Assembly (NCBI GenBank): GCA_012064415.1
Contig: SSNU01000144.1
Span: 671,084-735,083 of the forward strand
Source of the DNA: Gyrodactylus bullatarudis
Taxonomy: Eukaryota > Platyhelminthes > Monogenea > Gyrodactylidea > Gyrodactylidae
Reading direction: 5' to 3'
DNA length: 64,000 nt
Each line of letters begins with the position of its first letter. The first letter of the stretch is position 1. Both the position numbers and the translations under genes were made by a program. This document shows, in pieces, positions 26,652 to 37,484 of the stretch. The notes beneath the pieces were generated by a model that searched no databases, had not been told where the DNA came from, and saw nothing but the letters and a program-made list of their open reading frames with translations.

Positions 26652-28357
26652 TTATAACAACTCATAATTTTCAATAGAAGTTGAAGTCATAATATCGTAA
26701 TTGACATCAGCATTAGAACATTTAACTCCCAGGACCTAGAGGGAGTAAAGGTTATGTATATTTTCAAAATACGATATAATTTAACTTACTTTAACTCCAC
26801 AGTAAGATTGATTGCTGGAAAAACTTATATTTATAGGGAAAAATGAATCTTCAGAAATATTTCCACCTTTGACCGAAAATTCAAGATTTCCAGTGTCCTC
26901 ATCTTCCTTGACAGTATCTACAGACCAGATTATCATAGTTTTTCTTGAATCTGTTGTATAAGATCCGTCATGATTTCCAACAACTAAATTGGACCCTTGA
27001 CTAGAAAAAAAGGTTTACTTTTATCGATTTAATTAATTAATTTGACTAACGGAATGGGGATTTCAACTCTCAAATCATTAAATTCGATTTCACAAGCTCT
27101 GAGTTGGTATTCCATGCTGACCTCAAAGCCACCATTTATCATATTGGGCCAACAATTTATGATGATTGGGACAAAATTTTCATTTTGTGAAGAAAATCTC
27201 CATTTCAATACACCAACATCAATATTTAGAGGATAAGGTTTTCCATTCGCTTTGGCAGTTAGAAGAGATGATGATTGGAACAACTTTTTATCAATATTGG
27301 GATGGGTTTGAAGAGTAGCAGAAGGCCTCCAGTCATTTCCTTTTGACGCATCTTTAGTCTCAATTAGTATGCTTGAAGTAGTGAGATCAGGATCGGCACA
27401 TTGCACTTGCAGAATACCCTGAAGGTCAATACTGTTGACAGATCCATCTCTTTTAACAGATATATTTAGTTTCTCTTCTAATTTCAACAAGAATGGAGAT
27501 TCAGGAACCGATAACTCTTTCATTATTGGCTTACTAACAGTTGATTCACTCATGAATGATGGTATATTAAGAACTTTTTCTCCTTCTGATTTCAATTTAT
27601 CGACAAATGAATCAACATTTCCCGAGCCAGACTTGACGCCAAGTTGCATTCCCTTTTTAATCGGCTTACTACTATTATTAGTTGATGAACTAAAGATGGA
27701 TGGTTTAGATTTCGGAGTATCCTCATCGTAGCATACATCAGTGACACGATCTTGAATTATTGTTTGAACTGGTGGAGTGTAAGAATTTGAGGAAAGTCCG
27801 TGTTGCTTTTTAGATTCAGCCAGTTTAGCCATTTGAAGTTCTTTAGCTTTTCTTTTCATATTTTCTTTAGCTTCACGTTCCTGAGTCTCACGGAGCGCTT
27901 CGAATATTCTTTCTTCGTGGGAATCCATTTCAATATAAGTCCTTATTTGAGATATATTTACATCTTCAGCATAGCCTAAGGCAACAATTTCATCAAAGGC
28001 AAACAATATCTGAAAAGAATTTTCCAGGATCTTTTTCTCAGTCATTCCGCCACCGTATTCAGGCACGACTCTAGCAAATAGACGCAATGTTTGAAGATCT
28101 TCAAGTATATTACTCGCCTTGGTTGTAATTAGAAGCAAATATAATTTTTCTAAAGGCCTGTAAACATATCTAACAGAATCAGTTTCAAGAAATGTATGTT
28201 GCTTGTCATTAGTGATAAGTTTTGGAAATGTTGATATAAGACCTTCAATACGAGATTTTGTCATTTCAACAAATTGACGAGATATAAGAGCTAATATAAA
28301 AAAAATTAGATTACCTTTTCCATCTTTGGTACAAACGCTGGCTGCTAATAATACCAT
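26652..28357 (-). CDS. ARCN1: Coatomer subunit delta (archain)
   Basis: Four exons: 28357-28315, 28290-27051, 27000-26790, 26735-26652; introns 24, 50 and 54 nt; 525 aa. Delta-COP is part of the COPI coat that drives Golgi-to-ER vesicle budding. The start MVLLAASVCTKDGK and the following SRQFVEMTKSRIEGL belong to the longin domain (about 1-130). A charged helical linker (HEERIFEALRETQEREAKE) follows, then the mu-homology domain, with LQTHPNIDKKLFQ, DVGVLKWRF and NYELL at the C terminus matching animal delta-COP. The 24-nt intron (28314-28291) contains no stop and is a multiple of three, so an ORF finder reads through it and inserts eight foreign residues after DGK. It faces RPS27 head-to-head at 131 bp. 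Confidence 0.95.
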
Positions 28358-28488
28358 CTAAAAAAGTTTCCAACAAATTGACAGTCAAATTTTTAGTAAA
28401 TTTTAAACAATAAGAAAAGTTTTATCCAAGACAGAATGAATACTTGTTTAACTCTGTGTTTCACTTAGAATTTCTTACTGACACAGTC
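28358..28488. promoter_or_regulatory. Bidirectional promoter region ARCN1/RPS27
   Basis: 131 bp between divergent ATGs of a coatomer and a ribosomal protein gene. Upstream of RPS27 the sequence has pyrimidine-containing stretches (TTTCTTACTG near 28470), but I cannot fix a transcription start. Confidence 0.45.
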
Positions 28489-28857
28489 ATGCCTGTGAGT
28501 AAATGAATCATTATACCTATCTAACTTTAACCCATGCTTTCTTTTTCAGTTGGCTCTCGATTTACTTCATCCCACTCTTGCAGATCAAAAGAGAAAGTGC
28601 AAGTTGAAGCGATTGGTTCAGTCTCCTAACTCATGCTTCATGGACGTTAAATGCCCAAGTGAATTTCAAAAAATATCTTTCAAAATCTTTATATCTAACT
28701 CAATTTTACTATTTTAGCTTGCTATACTGTCAAAATCATCTTCAGTAGAATCCAAACAGCAGTTAAATGCGAGAAATGCACCAAGATTCTCTGCACTCCT
28801 ACCGGCGGTAAAACCAAGGTTAGCAATGGATGCAGCTTCAGATACAGACCACGCTAA
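28489..28857 (+). CDS. RPS27: 40S ribosomal protein S27
   Basis: Three exons: 28489-28494 (just ATGCCT), 28550-28658, 28718-28857; introns 55 and 59 nt; 84 aa, the same length as human RPS27. It is a zinc-binding protein of the small ribosomal subunit. Family hallmarks: MP joined to [16 protein letters not shown], then [17 protein letters not shown], then a zinc ribbon with CPTC and CEKC pairs, and the end [20 protein letters not shown]. Every piece aligns with the animal protein. A 98-codon open frame exists antisense at 28714-29010; it is only the shadow of exon 3. The gene would be missed by ORF length because its exons are 6, 109 and 140 nt. Confidence 0.95.
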
Positions 28858-29650
28858 TAAGAAATAAAAATTTTCTATTCGATATCCATACTGGAATTTT
28901 AATTCATCTGGACATTTGATAGACTGATAGGATTTTTCAATTTTATCGGTCTTACATTTAATCTGCTCCCTTGCAATTTTTGACATGAAGCTAGATACAG
29001 GTTTTTCCACATCCTCAGAATTATCATTAATAATGACTTAAGTATAATTAGACGTAGGAGTTATAGTATCAAAATGCTATTTATTTCAGGAATTCCTAAA
29101 AATCAAGCTTTTTCCAAAACCTAATATATCTTTTGACATCTTTATATCTAAGAAAGGTGGAACCTCTACTTTGGCCTCCTTGGAAAGAGCACACCCTGTC
29201 TTGATTCATAACCACAACCATCATACATACATGTAGCATCGTGATTAATTTTTTTGGTGCAATTAACCTATCATTCTCTTTTAAATGAAATTATCATATT
29301 TTAGTTGTGATTTAAACACAATAGAGAATTAAATGTTTCAAGAGCTTCATTTGAGCTGACAGTTTTCCTAAGTAACATAAGAAAAATTTGTCTTAATGGA
29401 TTTCGCTTTAGACAAGAAAAATAATTACTCTCAATTCCATGAATCATGAACAGGTTCAATGCACTGTTGATTGTGCTGTGTTTGCTTTAATCATATGTGC
29501 AAGAATATGATTGGTTTAGCGGCTAAAGTTATATTAAAACTTGATGCATGACTCTGATTGGTTGCCCAAGTTGTTTCAGCATTGTATAAATTTCAACTAT
29601 CAAATATTCATAAATTTATCTAGATTTGATATTTCAATTTACATTACGTC
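28858..29650. other. Intergenic, one possible small exon
   Basis: Holds the RPS27 3' UTR and the promoter of the insulin-like gene. At about 29090-29233 on the plus strand there is an acceptor-like tttatttcag followed by 46 codons to a stop (including SKKGGTSTLASLERAHPV). I cannot attach it to an upstream exon and do not call a gene. Confidence 0.3.
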
Positions 29651-30394
29651 ATGTTAATTAATCGAGGTTTATTGAATTCTATCACAATTTTAACATTTTT
29701 TATGACCACAATTATTCGTTCGAAAGAGTTCGGGCTCTACGATCTACACAGTAATTCCGATGACGAAATTTCTCAGCAATATTGTCAATCCAGTTTAATA
29801 ACGAAGATAAATCAACTATGCTCAAACTTTGAATCAAAAACCAGTTTTTTTGATCGAAATGACGGTTAGTTTTGATTTTTTTACATAAATTATTTCGTAC
29901 ATAGACCTTTTCAATGAAATTCTTCTCTGTATTGAAAAATGACTTGGTTTACATCTGTATGGTGTTGAATGTAAGCAATAATCATGTCCGAAGCCAAAGA
30001 ACACAATAACTACATGTGTGTTGTATCTCATTGCAAAACAAAATGTTTACTCCTTTATAATCTCTTTTGCAAAATACATTTTTAAATTTATCGTCACCTA
30101 GATCAAATTAAGATATAATTTTCAATGATGGAACTTTATTTATCATTTTCAGCATTGCCAGAAAAATCAGAACAATTCTATGATGAGTGTGAAAAATCCA
30201 TATTGCTAAACGGTTTCAATTTAGAGACCAAGTGCTGCTGTGAGGGGTGCAACGAAAATGAACTACGCAACTTTTGTTTCAGCCCAGAAAATAAGCCAAC
30301 ATTCAATACCTATGTTGACACATATGAGAAAATGTTCAAATTCGTTGCCAGAACCATCTTGGTCCAAGATAATCTATTTTTTTCCTTACAATAA
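29651..30394 (+). CDS. Candidate insulin/relaxin-like peptide precursor
   Basis: Two exons, 29651-29864 and 30153-30394, split by a 288-nt phase-1 intron; 151 aa. Residues 1-24 form a signal peptide (MLINRGLLNSITILTFFMTT). Then comes a B-chain-like YCQSSLITKINQLC, with the insulin spacing C-x11-C, a connecting segment that is cut by the intron, and an A-chain-like CCCEGCNENELRNFC with exact CC-x3-C-x8-C spacing and LRNFC in place of the usual LENYC. In insulin genes an intron also lies in the C-peptide in phase 1. Extra cysteines (YDEC and the third C of CCC) could form a fourth disulfide, as in some invertebrate members. No clear dibasic site flanks the A chain, and a 38-residue tail follows it. 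The Gly after the first B-chain Cys is Gln. Spacing and intron phase support the call; divergence keeps it provisional. Confidence 0.6.
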
Positions 30395-31385
30395 TTTTTA
30401 TGCAAAAGACTGAGTCATAGTAACGTTTTGGATCCAAACAACCGTTTCATATTCAAACCAGAGATTTGTTCAAGCCTCAATTGTTAAACATTTTTCGTAT
30501 TATCCGGTATTATTATTATCATTATTCAATGTCAATTTATCATATACAGTATACTGTTATCTTGAATAAATAACCAAAAGATTTTTGAAGAAAAATTAAA
30601 TTTATTTCGTCATAAAAGTAGGCCAATCTTGATTGCGACAATGAACAAAAACCAATCAGCCTTTCATCGATTAAACAATCATATGCTTCTTTCAGTGAAA
30701 AGGTGAAGGGAATCTTGATAGAGATAAATCTGAACCGAAGAATTGTCAATCTGATGATCAAGTTTTAACCCTGATACGGATATTGGGGCTGGTCTCGGCT
30801 CCAACGACACTTGTTGTTTTTTTCAAGAATCAAATCAGACATCTCATCCACATTATTTAAGGCACACCTTCACAATTTGAAGAGTAAAACTTCTGAAGGA
30901 GTGGATATTTTTTCAACTACGAGTTGAAACCAAATTTTCATTTCCTGATCATTAGGATCACTGGTACGTGGGATATCGATCGTTGACATTACTCACATCC
31001 CTGAATGAATGAAGTGCTTAAAAATGAATTCCACCTTGAAAGAAAACCTCTGAGAGCATGCACAAATTATGATATGATCTTGGGACATCACGCGTTCTAT
31101 TTAAACATTCCTATGGCATTCTTAGATGTCCCCGAATAAGGACGAAACTCGTATCTGTTTAGCATGTTCCAAGAGTTTATTTCTTTTTTTTTACAAGTCA
31201 TTTGTCATTAACAAACATGACGATACTTAAAAAAATAAACAAGCCAAGAATAGCCATTCTATAGGGGTAGAATATGGGCAAATAAAGTGATTACAATTCT
31301 CAGCTTCTTCTGCATCCAAATGAATCAATGAGTCATTCGAAACAATAAGGAAAAAGACTCCAATTTTTTCAAGTATGTGTATTTA
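30395..31385. other. Intergenic region with one interrupted ORF
   Basis: Contains the insulin-like gene 3' UTR and the interrupted ORF described separately at 30765-30989. No repeat seen. Confidence 0.35.
30765..30989 (-). pseudogene. Small ORF interrupted by one in-frame TGA
   Basis: From ATG 30989 there are 39 sense codons (MSTIDIPRTSDPNDQEMKIW...), one TGA at 30872-30870, then 34 more sense codons in the same frame ending ...RWSRDQPQYPYQG and TAA. Base composition is more balanced than the flanks, suggesting coding origin. I do not recognise the family. It may be a nonsense-mutated gene or selenocysteine readthrough. It may also hold a 48-nt intron (30893-30846, GT...AG, a multiple of three) that would remove the TGA and join TPSE to MSDL; given the short introns here this is quite plausible. 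Confidence 0.35.
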
Positions 31386-33345
31386 TTATTGCGAAAAAGA
31401 CTGGCCGGCTGCTGCGGTAGTTGTGGTGTTGATAAATCTCTTTTGTTGAGGTTGCTTTGAATTGTCACTCAGTTCTGAAGTTGTCAATGAAGATAAATTG
31501 GATATAAGGGGATATTTTTGAAGGGTTGAGTGAACCGGTGAAATTAGCCCAGTGGCCATATTGCAAGTATTATTAATTTGATCTGTAAATAAAATGTTTA
31601 TTTTTCATTCAAATGAAGCTTTTACTTGGGAGAATTAATTAGTTGAAAAGTGCCTAAACTCTAATCTGTAAGTTGATACCTTTCATTGATTCATAAAAGT
31701 CTATGTATTTTGAAAAGATAAGATGCGCTATCAAGCAATAAAACAGTATATAATTTTCACATAAAAATTGGTGCAGAAACGTCAGACAGACACAACACCG
31801 AGTCATAGTGTACTGTGTTTATATTATTCTTCACTCTCATATTAGGACTGAGTCATTTTGGAATTGTATCGTCAGAATATTCTACTTCAATGATGACTTG
31901 ACTCTGGAGAGAAACCTTCCCTCTCAAAAAGGTAATGATATCCAGTTAAAGATACATTGTTTTTACCATGGGAGATCGGATCTACCGCAAGATACTACGT
32001 TAATTGTATCTATTTTTCCATCCATCACAATGATACCTTTTGGATATAATTTTAAAAATAATTTTCTTAATTTTACTTATAGTATCTTGAATTTTTAGTT
32101 CATTCCACTAATAATGGGAAATCAATTGCGCAGTTTTTAGCTAGAAAACCCTATTCTCTCTCTTAATCTGACCTTAATCTAGAAGATAAGCTTACAATAC
32201 ATACAGCCAGTACAAATTAAAACGCACAAGGAAGGAATTGAAATACATTTTAATGGAACTGTTAAATGATGTATTGATAAGGGCAGGATGATATTGAACG
32301 ATTGTCCTAAAGAATCTATCACAGAGTCATAGCCCTAGGCTGAGTTATGACTTGGATCTAGGATTCTATACCTTTTGCAGTTCGTTAAGGAAGATATGAA
32401 ATTCGATAAGGAATTCGTGAAATTCTGTAAGAAATTGATGAAATTCATTAAGGAATAGTATTTTAAAATGTCTTTATTGAAGAAAGATATGAAATTCAAT
32501 AGGAAAGTTGAGAAACGATATGGAATTAATGCAATTCATAAAAGGAAATTTTATCTTCTTTTCGCAATGATTTAGGATTATAATGTTTCACATGGTTTGT
32601 GAATTGTGTTATTTTATCTAGAGTTTATTTGGCTTCTTATACAATATTCAGCAACAGGAATACCGTCTTGTCCTCTTAGGTAATCAATTTTTTCTCTATT
32701 GTTCAACGTTCGATGTGTTCAATTAACCTTTGTAGAACTTGTGGCGATTTTTGACATTAATCATTGATATCAACAATCATTCTTCTTCGAGGTAAACTCT
32801 CTCTGGGATTGCGGATTCATTTGTAAGCGGTTGAATATGGCATTCCCATGTGATTAATGAATTGAGACCAATCTTCACACAGAACCACACTAAACTCATC
32901 TATCCAATAGCTTACCAATCAGAAAACTAATTGAGATAATTGAATTTATTTACTACATTTGAAGTAATTTTTATCTTAATTTTGTCACCTTGCAAGCGAA
33001 GGATTAATATCTTTGATTAACGAATAAAACTTGAATATTCCTTAATGAATTGCATTAATTGCATATCGTTTCTCACAACTTCCCTATTGAATTTCATATC
33101 TTTCTTCAATAAAGACATTTTAAAATACTATTCCTTAATGAATTTCATGAGTTTCTTACTGAATTTCACGAATTCCTTATCGAGTTTCATATCTTCCTGC
33201 AAAAGGTATAGTAATTACTTGAGTGGAATCATTCTCAATAAAATATACTAGAGTAATAAAACTAACTTATTTACCAACCCTATTTACAGGCCTTTCAGTA
33301 TTGAGATAGTCAAGCACTTCATTCATAGGATGAGATGCTTGGAAT
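31386..33345 (-). CDS. Small hypothetical protein, two exons seen
   Basis: Exons 33345-33275 and 31582-31386 join in phase 1 across a 1692-nt intron. If the ATG at 33326 is the start, the product is 82 aa (MNEVLDYLNTERPVNRV joined to DQINNTCNMATG...), ending in a low-complexity Ser/Thr/Gln tail before a double stop. Both splice sites are good (gtaaataag; tttatttacag). An acceptor-like ttttttcag before 33345 means more upstream exons could exist; none was confirmed. The protein has no signal peptide or recognised domain. The intron contains the foldback element 32366-33211. Confidence 0.45.
32366..33211. mobile_element. Foldback element with long inverted repeats
   Basis: Left arm 32366-32545 and right arm 33037-33211 are near-perfect reverse complements (about 175 bp), beginning CTATACCTTTTGCAG and ending with its complement. 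The spacer is about 490 bp without coding. Within each arm a degenerate GAAATTC-containing motif recurs. No transposase. I could not define a target-site duplication. It resembles a foldback or long-TIR non-autonomous DNA transposon inserted in an intron. Confidence 0.75.
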
Positions 33346-35235
33346 CTGAAAAAATTTGTATTCCCATTGGCCTAGATCTGTAAAAAACCTAAACAAATTA
33401 GAATTCCTGGAAGAAATTCAAACTAGATAATTGACCGTCTACTAAAGTAATACCTGTAATTAATGAAAATCTTCTTGTGTAATTGCAAAAAACCATTTCT
33501 CTCCGTGTATATTCCATTAGTCTGGACTTGATTTTAAAGTATACCATTTCTGATCGCACCTCAATGAAACTTAAATTTATCATATCATTATAATAACTAT
33601 TTAAAAGTTCATAGAAAACTATTGATTTCTAAAAAGCTTGTGAAAAAACTATTTCAGTAACCTTTTATATTACATTCAAGTCAAATGCTTGAAGAATGTG
33701 AAAGCCTAGAAAGAATATTCCTGACGAATGAAACTAATTTATGAATTCCATGATGATTGGAGTTTATATCTCTTGATATAAAAAATATTAAAAACCCTTT
33801 TAGTGATCAAATTCATATTTTAGACATTCAAGTTTTGAATAGTACAATTCGTAACTCAAAATAAAGCCTTAAGGGTTTTTGCAATAAGTGTTCTTGTGAT
33901 TACGCTTAGTTTGGAACACATGAAACAACTAGCTTTTCAGGAGTTTAAAAAGTAACAGTTTCTTGTTAACCACAAGTAAATGACTATTGCGTCTTTTTCT
34001 GCTAAAAGGAGAACATAAAACGATATATTGCCTCTTTGAAAATGAATTAATTTTATGCTGAGTCATCCTTTAGCCAATAAATATGCTATATAAACTACTA
34101 CTAATTAAGAGTGTAAGCTCATCTAGATGTAAGAAGAATAGTTATTTTAATTTGTAGAATTGGAACCAAAAGCCAATACAAATACACTAATAGTAATTTG
34201 TATTATTGTTATAGTAGTAGATTTTTAACACATTTCATTCAAGTAGAATTTCTCAATGGATCTATACTATACAATGTATAGCACTAATATATATTAGCTT
34301 ATATATTATTAATCATCATGAAATGAGAAAGAATTCAACGGTTTTATTATCATTATCATCATCATCTTCATTTACCGGGCTAATAAAATTCTTCAAAAAA
34401 AGCATATTCTAGAGAACATGTTGTAATAGGTAGTGAAAAAAGGTAATAAAATTTTCCAATTGTGTACATACATACTTTTATTCTGGGGGTGAAAAAATAC
34501 ATGAACTCTCTTTTCTCCTTTCAATGTGTCTTTTGTAAGCTTGCGTTGGGATAGCTAACATTGAGAAACTTGGTTTATAATCATAGTAGTAGTAGCATAA
34601 TTTCCGTACTTGTTAATTTCCTGTTGGGAAAAGAATAAACTCTAGTAATAATAATTGTGTATTTTATTACATTGCACACACAGGTCCTATTGCAAGTAGG
34701 AATTGTAGTTTTATCAACTAAAAAATCAACTAACCATAATGAATATAAATACAATTCCTGAAATAACGATGATTTTATCAGAGAAACATGTACACTGTAG
34801 ATTATACTGTACAGTCTTGCACTCAATAAACATCCTCCATAAACACTATAGAGAAAAGAACTCTGTATCCACATAAATTTAACAGTATAATTTTACTTTT
34901 GTAAAAGATTTAGCTAAAGACACACTGTGTGAAAATAAAGTTTACTTAATCTTCACCAAGAACAGTGCTGAAACACGAAAAAAAACTCAGAGTTTAAAAT
35001 TCAAATCATTCGATTTTGTCAGCTACTGAATTGACATTATAAAAAGATTGGATTTTTATGCTCTTTTGATAGACATTGAAGAATTAGACATTAACATGTA
35101 GAAAAGATAAACTTGATAAATTTTCATTCTAAGCAATTTCAAAAATTCTTCAACATTCTTAAACGGTTACATCAAACGATATTTACTTGTGATAAAATTA
35201 CAGTATATGCTACTTATTATTAGATATATTTTACG
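33346..35235. other. Intergenic, no gene recognised
   Basis: AT-rich DNA upstream of the small hypothetical gene and downstream of Frizzled. An open stretch at 33398-33583 on the minus strand has some coding character, but its frame does not join the exon at 33345, so I leave it out. Confidence 0.35.
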
Positions 35236-36978
35236 TCAAATAGACTCACACTTGGTTTCAGCAAAATGCTTTGGCTTCTTATCCCTTTTGAGGAAGGTGA
35301 AAAAATCTCTTTTTGTCTTGGTGTTGAAAGCAAGGAGTATGCTGGAGGTGATTCCAATTGACGACCTCATCAGAGTGGAAATCAGAGACCATTCAAAGTT
35401 CATCTGATTCATGAACATTTGACTACACTCAGGGTCTGAGCCAAGGCCCTCTGATGTGATGCAAGTGTTGGATTTATAAATGGACATTTCGTAAATCTCA
35501 TCTTCCAGCTGCCCTTCATGATAGACCTCCCAGACATCAGTTGCACAAATGCAGACTTTGGCTGTGACCACTGATAGAGTTAGCAGGATGATCTTGAATA
35601 TGAACTTCTCCAATCTACTGACGATGAGGGTAGACTTTTTCACTTTCCCATTAAACTCAGTCAGAGGGGAGATTTCCTTGAGATTTTTACGTACTAATAA
35701 AATCCCTGAGAATCCAGCCAACACAAAGAACAGTCCAATTAACATTAAACTAAGGTCAAATATGATTATGTAGGTCATCTTGGCAATGAAAACGTCACTA
35801 GACAATCGGCAGACTCCAGTTGTTTCGTCTGGTTCAATTTTGTGTGAAATTATTATGACAAGACTAGTCAGACCTGAAATGGTCCAGGTGACGCCGTGAA
35901 AGAAGTTGCTAATCTTCTTGATACTCTCTGGTGCCCATTTCTTCGAGGTGGAAAGATACCAAGAGATGCCCAAAGCAATCCACCAAAAGTCGGCTGATAT
36001 TTTCATGAAATTGGTCACAAGAAAAATGATAGTACAGATCGACGTCTCATAGCCCGATATTATGAGGAAGGAAAATTTCTTTGTCAAATTTTTGCCAATG
36101 TTGGCATCGTGACAAGCTGAATCCTTGTAGCCAAAAACTATCCTCAACAATAGGCCGATGGAATGGAAGAAATAACAAAAGCAAATATAAACCAATGGTC
36201 TCAGGGGATAATCGAAGCGTTTTACATTCACACTGAAGGCAATGAAAGCAAAGAGGCTCACAATAAAACTTATAGCTACAATGATAATGAGCCAAATCTC
36301 CATGAAATGTTTTTGTTTTGAGGTTGCTAACAGGGTGTGATTACATCCGTAGACACATTGACTAGTTTTCACCTCAATTTCTGAGATCGGAATTTTCCTC
36401 TGAGCCCGATTACAGCTTCGCTCCTCTTTTGGGGGAAAAATGATGCGATTTTCAATTTTAATTTTATTTATCAGCTCATCAGCTGAAGTCTTTTTGTCAA
36501 GGGCCAAATGAAGGGTGTTCTCGATTTTCATTTTGTCTTTCTCATAACTCTGTGGTTTAATGCAGACTGATGATTCCGTGAATTTGGAACACTTCAAGTC
36601 TTGTGGCCAAGATAGCTCAAATTTCTGAATTAACGGCTCACAGAGAGACTGGATGTGAAGACAAAAACTCTGGCAAGGCTTAAGCACGCCAAATTCTTCA
36701 ATTGGCATTTCTGGTGAGCACATAGGAAAATAAACTGTACATAGGAAAAAGGGCAGGTATTCTGAGCATTTTGCAGTGATCAAATGTTGATAATCATTGA
36801 GACGTTCATTCGATTCTAACTGGCTATTAAGTCCAACTAGATTAGGCAGAGCTGTGTGGTTATAGTCAACAAAAGAGCAGTAACTGTTTTGCTTTATGAG
36901 TTCACATTTTTTATTAAAACTTTCAGATCTACATAAAATTGGCAGGAACAAAGTTAGAGCATAAAAATGGAGAAGCAT
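35236..36978 (-). CDS. Frizzled Wnt receptor
   Basis: Intronless, 580 aa from ATG 36978. Seven-pass Wnt receptor of the plasma membrane. Signal peptide MLLHFYALTLFLPILC. The cysteine-rich domain (about 17-140) has the Frizzled pattern: LPNLVGLNSQLESNE, FFLCTVYFPMCSPE, PCQSFCLHIQSLCEP, WPQDLKCSKF. A linker of about 80 residues precedes seven hydrophobic segments with family features RFDYPLRPLVYICFC, FWWIALGISWYL, VTWTISGL and GVCRLSS. The cytoplasmic tail just after TM7 reads KTKRDF where Frizzleds have KTxxxW, so the Dishevelled-contact Trp is Phe. The tail is very short (about 25 residues). The frame is open upstream to 37281; I chose 36978 because the signal peptide starts there. Subtype not assigned. 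Confidence 0.92.
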   Translation of the reverse strand: MLLHFYALTLFLPILCRSESFNKKCELIKQNSYCSFVDYNHTALPNLVGLNSQLESNERLNDYQHLITAKCSEYLPFFLCTVYFPMCSPEMPIEEFGVLKPCQSFCLHIQSLCEPLIQKFELSWPQDLKCSKFTESSVCIKPQSYEKDKMKIENTLHLALDKKTSADELINKIKIENRIIFPPKEERSCNRAQRKIPISEIEVKTSQCVYGCNHTLLATSKQKHFMEIWLIIIVAISFIVSLFAFIAFSVNVKRFDYPLRPLVYICFCYFFHSIGLLLRIVFGYKDSACHDANIGKNLTKKFSFLIISGYETSICTIIFLVTNFMKISADFWWIALGISWYLSTSKKWAPESIKKISNFFHGVTWTISGLTSLVIIISHKIEPDETTGVCRLSSDVFIAKMTYIIIFDLSLMLIGLFFVLAGFSGILLVRKNLKEISPLTEFNGKVKKSTLIVSRLEKFIFKIILLTLSVVTAKVCICATDVWEVYHEGQLEDEIYEMSIYKSNTCITSEGLGSDPECSQMFMNQMNFEWSLISTLMRSSIGITSSILLAFNTKTKRDFFTFLKRDKKPKHFAETKCESI

Positions 36979-37484
36979 TTGGGAAATCGGTGAAAATAAA
37001 ATTAGAGACTTGAAAAAATACTTCAAAATACAACCCATCATACAGAAGTAGTCTTGAATCTCATTGGATGAAATTTCCAACCAATGAACATGCATCATTT
37101 GCAAATAAGCATCTGCATGGCACATGAAATGTGTTTGAATATGAGTAAGTGACTCAATCGATAGGCCAATCTTTCTAATTAAAAAATTATCATTTTTAAC
37201 GTTGCAAATTGCAATGTATAATTTATAAATTAATTTCGAACCACATGGAAAAGCCGTCAGAGTTTCAAGATAATAAAACATGGTTCAGATGAGATGATTT
37301 TGAATGAAAACTGTGACCACATTTATAGAGTGCAAACATTGATCGCTAAATAACACACCTGTTCAACAGAGGTTGTTAAATTCTCGAATATTTTTTGAAC
37401 GGTTCAGACTGAACCTGGTTGATAAATAATAAAATCTAATAAACAAGTAATTACTTAGAGGTAAATATCTTATTTTTAAATAAT
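36979..37484. other. Frizzled upstream region
   Basis: 506 bp between the Frizzled ATG and the 3' end of the orphan ORF, both on the minus strand; should contain the Frizzled promoter and 5' UTR. Nothing specific recognised. Confidence 0.4.

Noticed and set aside
27042..27731. Two plus-strand ORFs
   Set aside because: Antisense shadows of the ARCN1 mu-homology domain.
28291..28314. Eight extra residues after DGK in ARCN1
   Set aside because: The 24-nt segment has GT-AG ends and a T-rich body; removing it restores the conserved DGKALISRQF-type junction.
28714..29010. 98-codon minus-strand ORF with cysteines
   Set aside because: It starts with GTG and is antisense to the third exon of RPS27, which explains its codon regularity.
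35549..36295. Additional ORFs overlapping Frizzled on both strands
   Set aside because: Shadows of the Frizzled frame.
36979..37281. Extending Frizzled 101 codons upstream
   Set aside because: The signal peptide begins at the Met encoded at 36978, and the upstream residues have no family resemblance.
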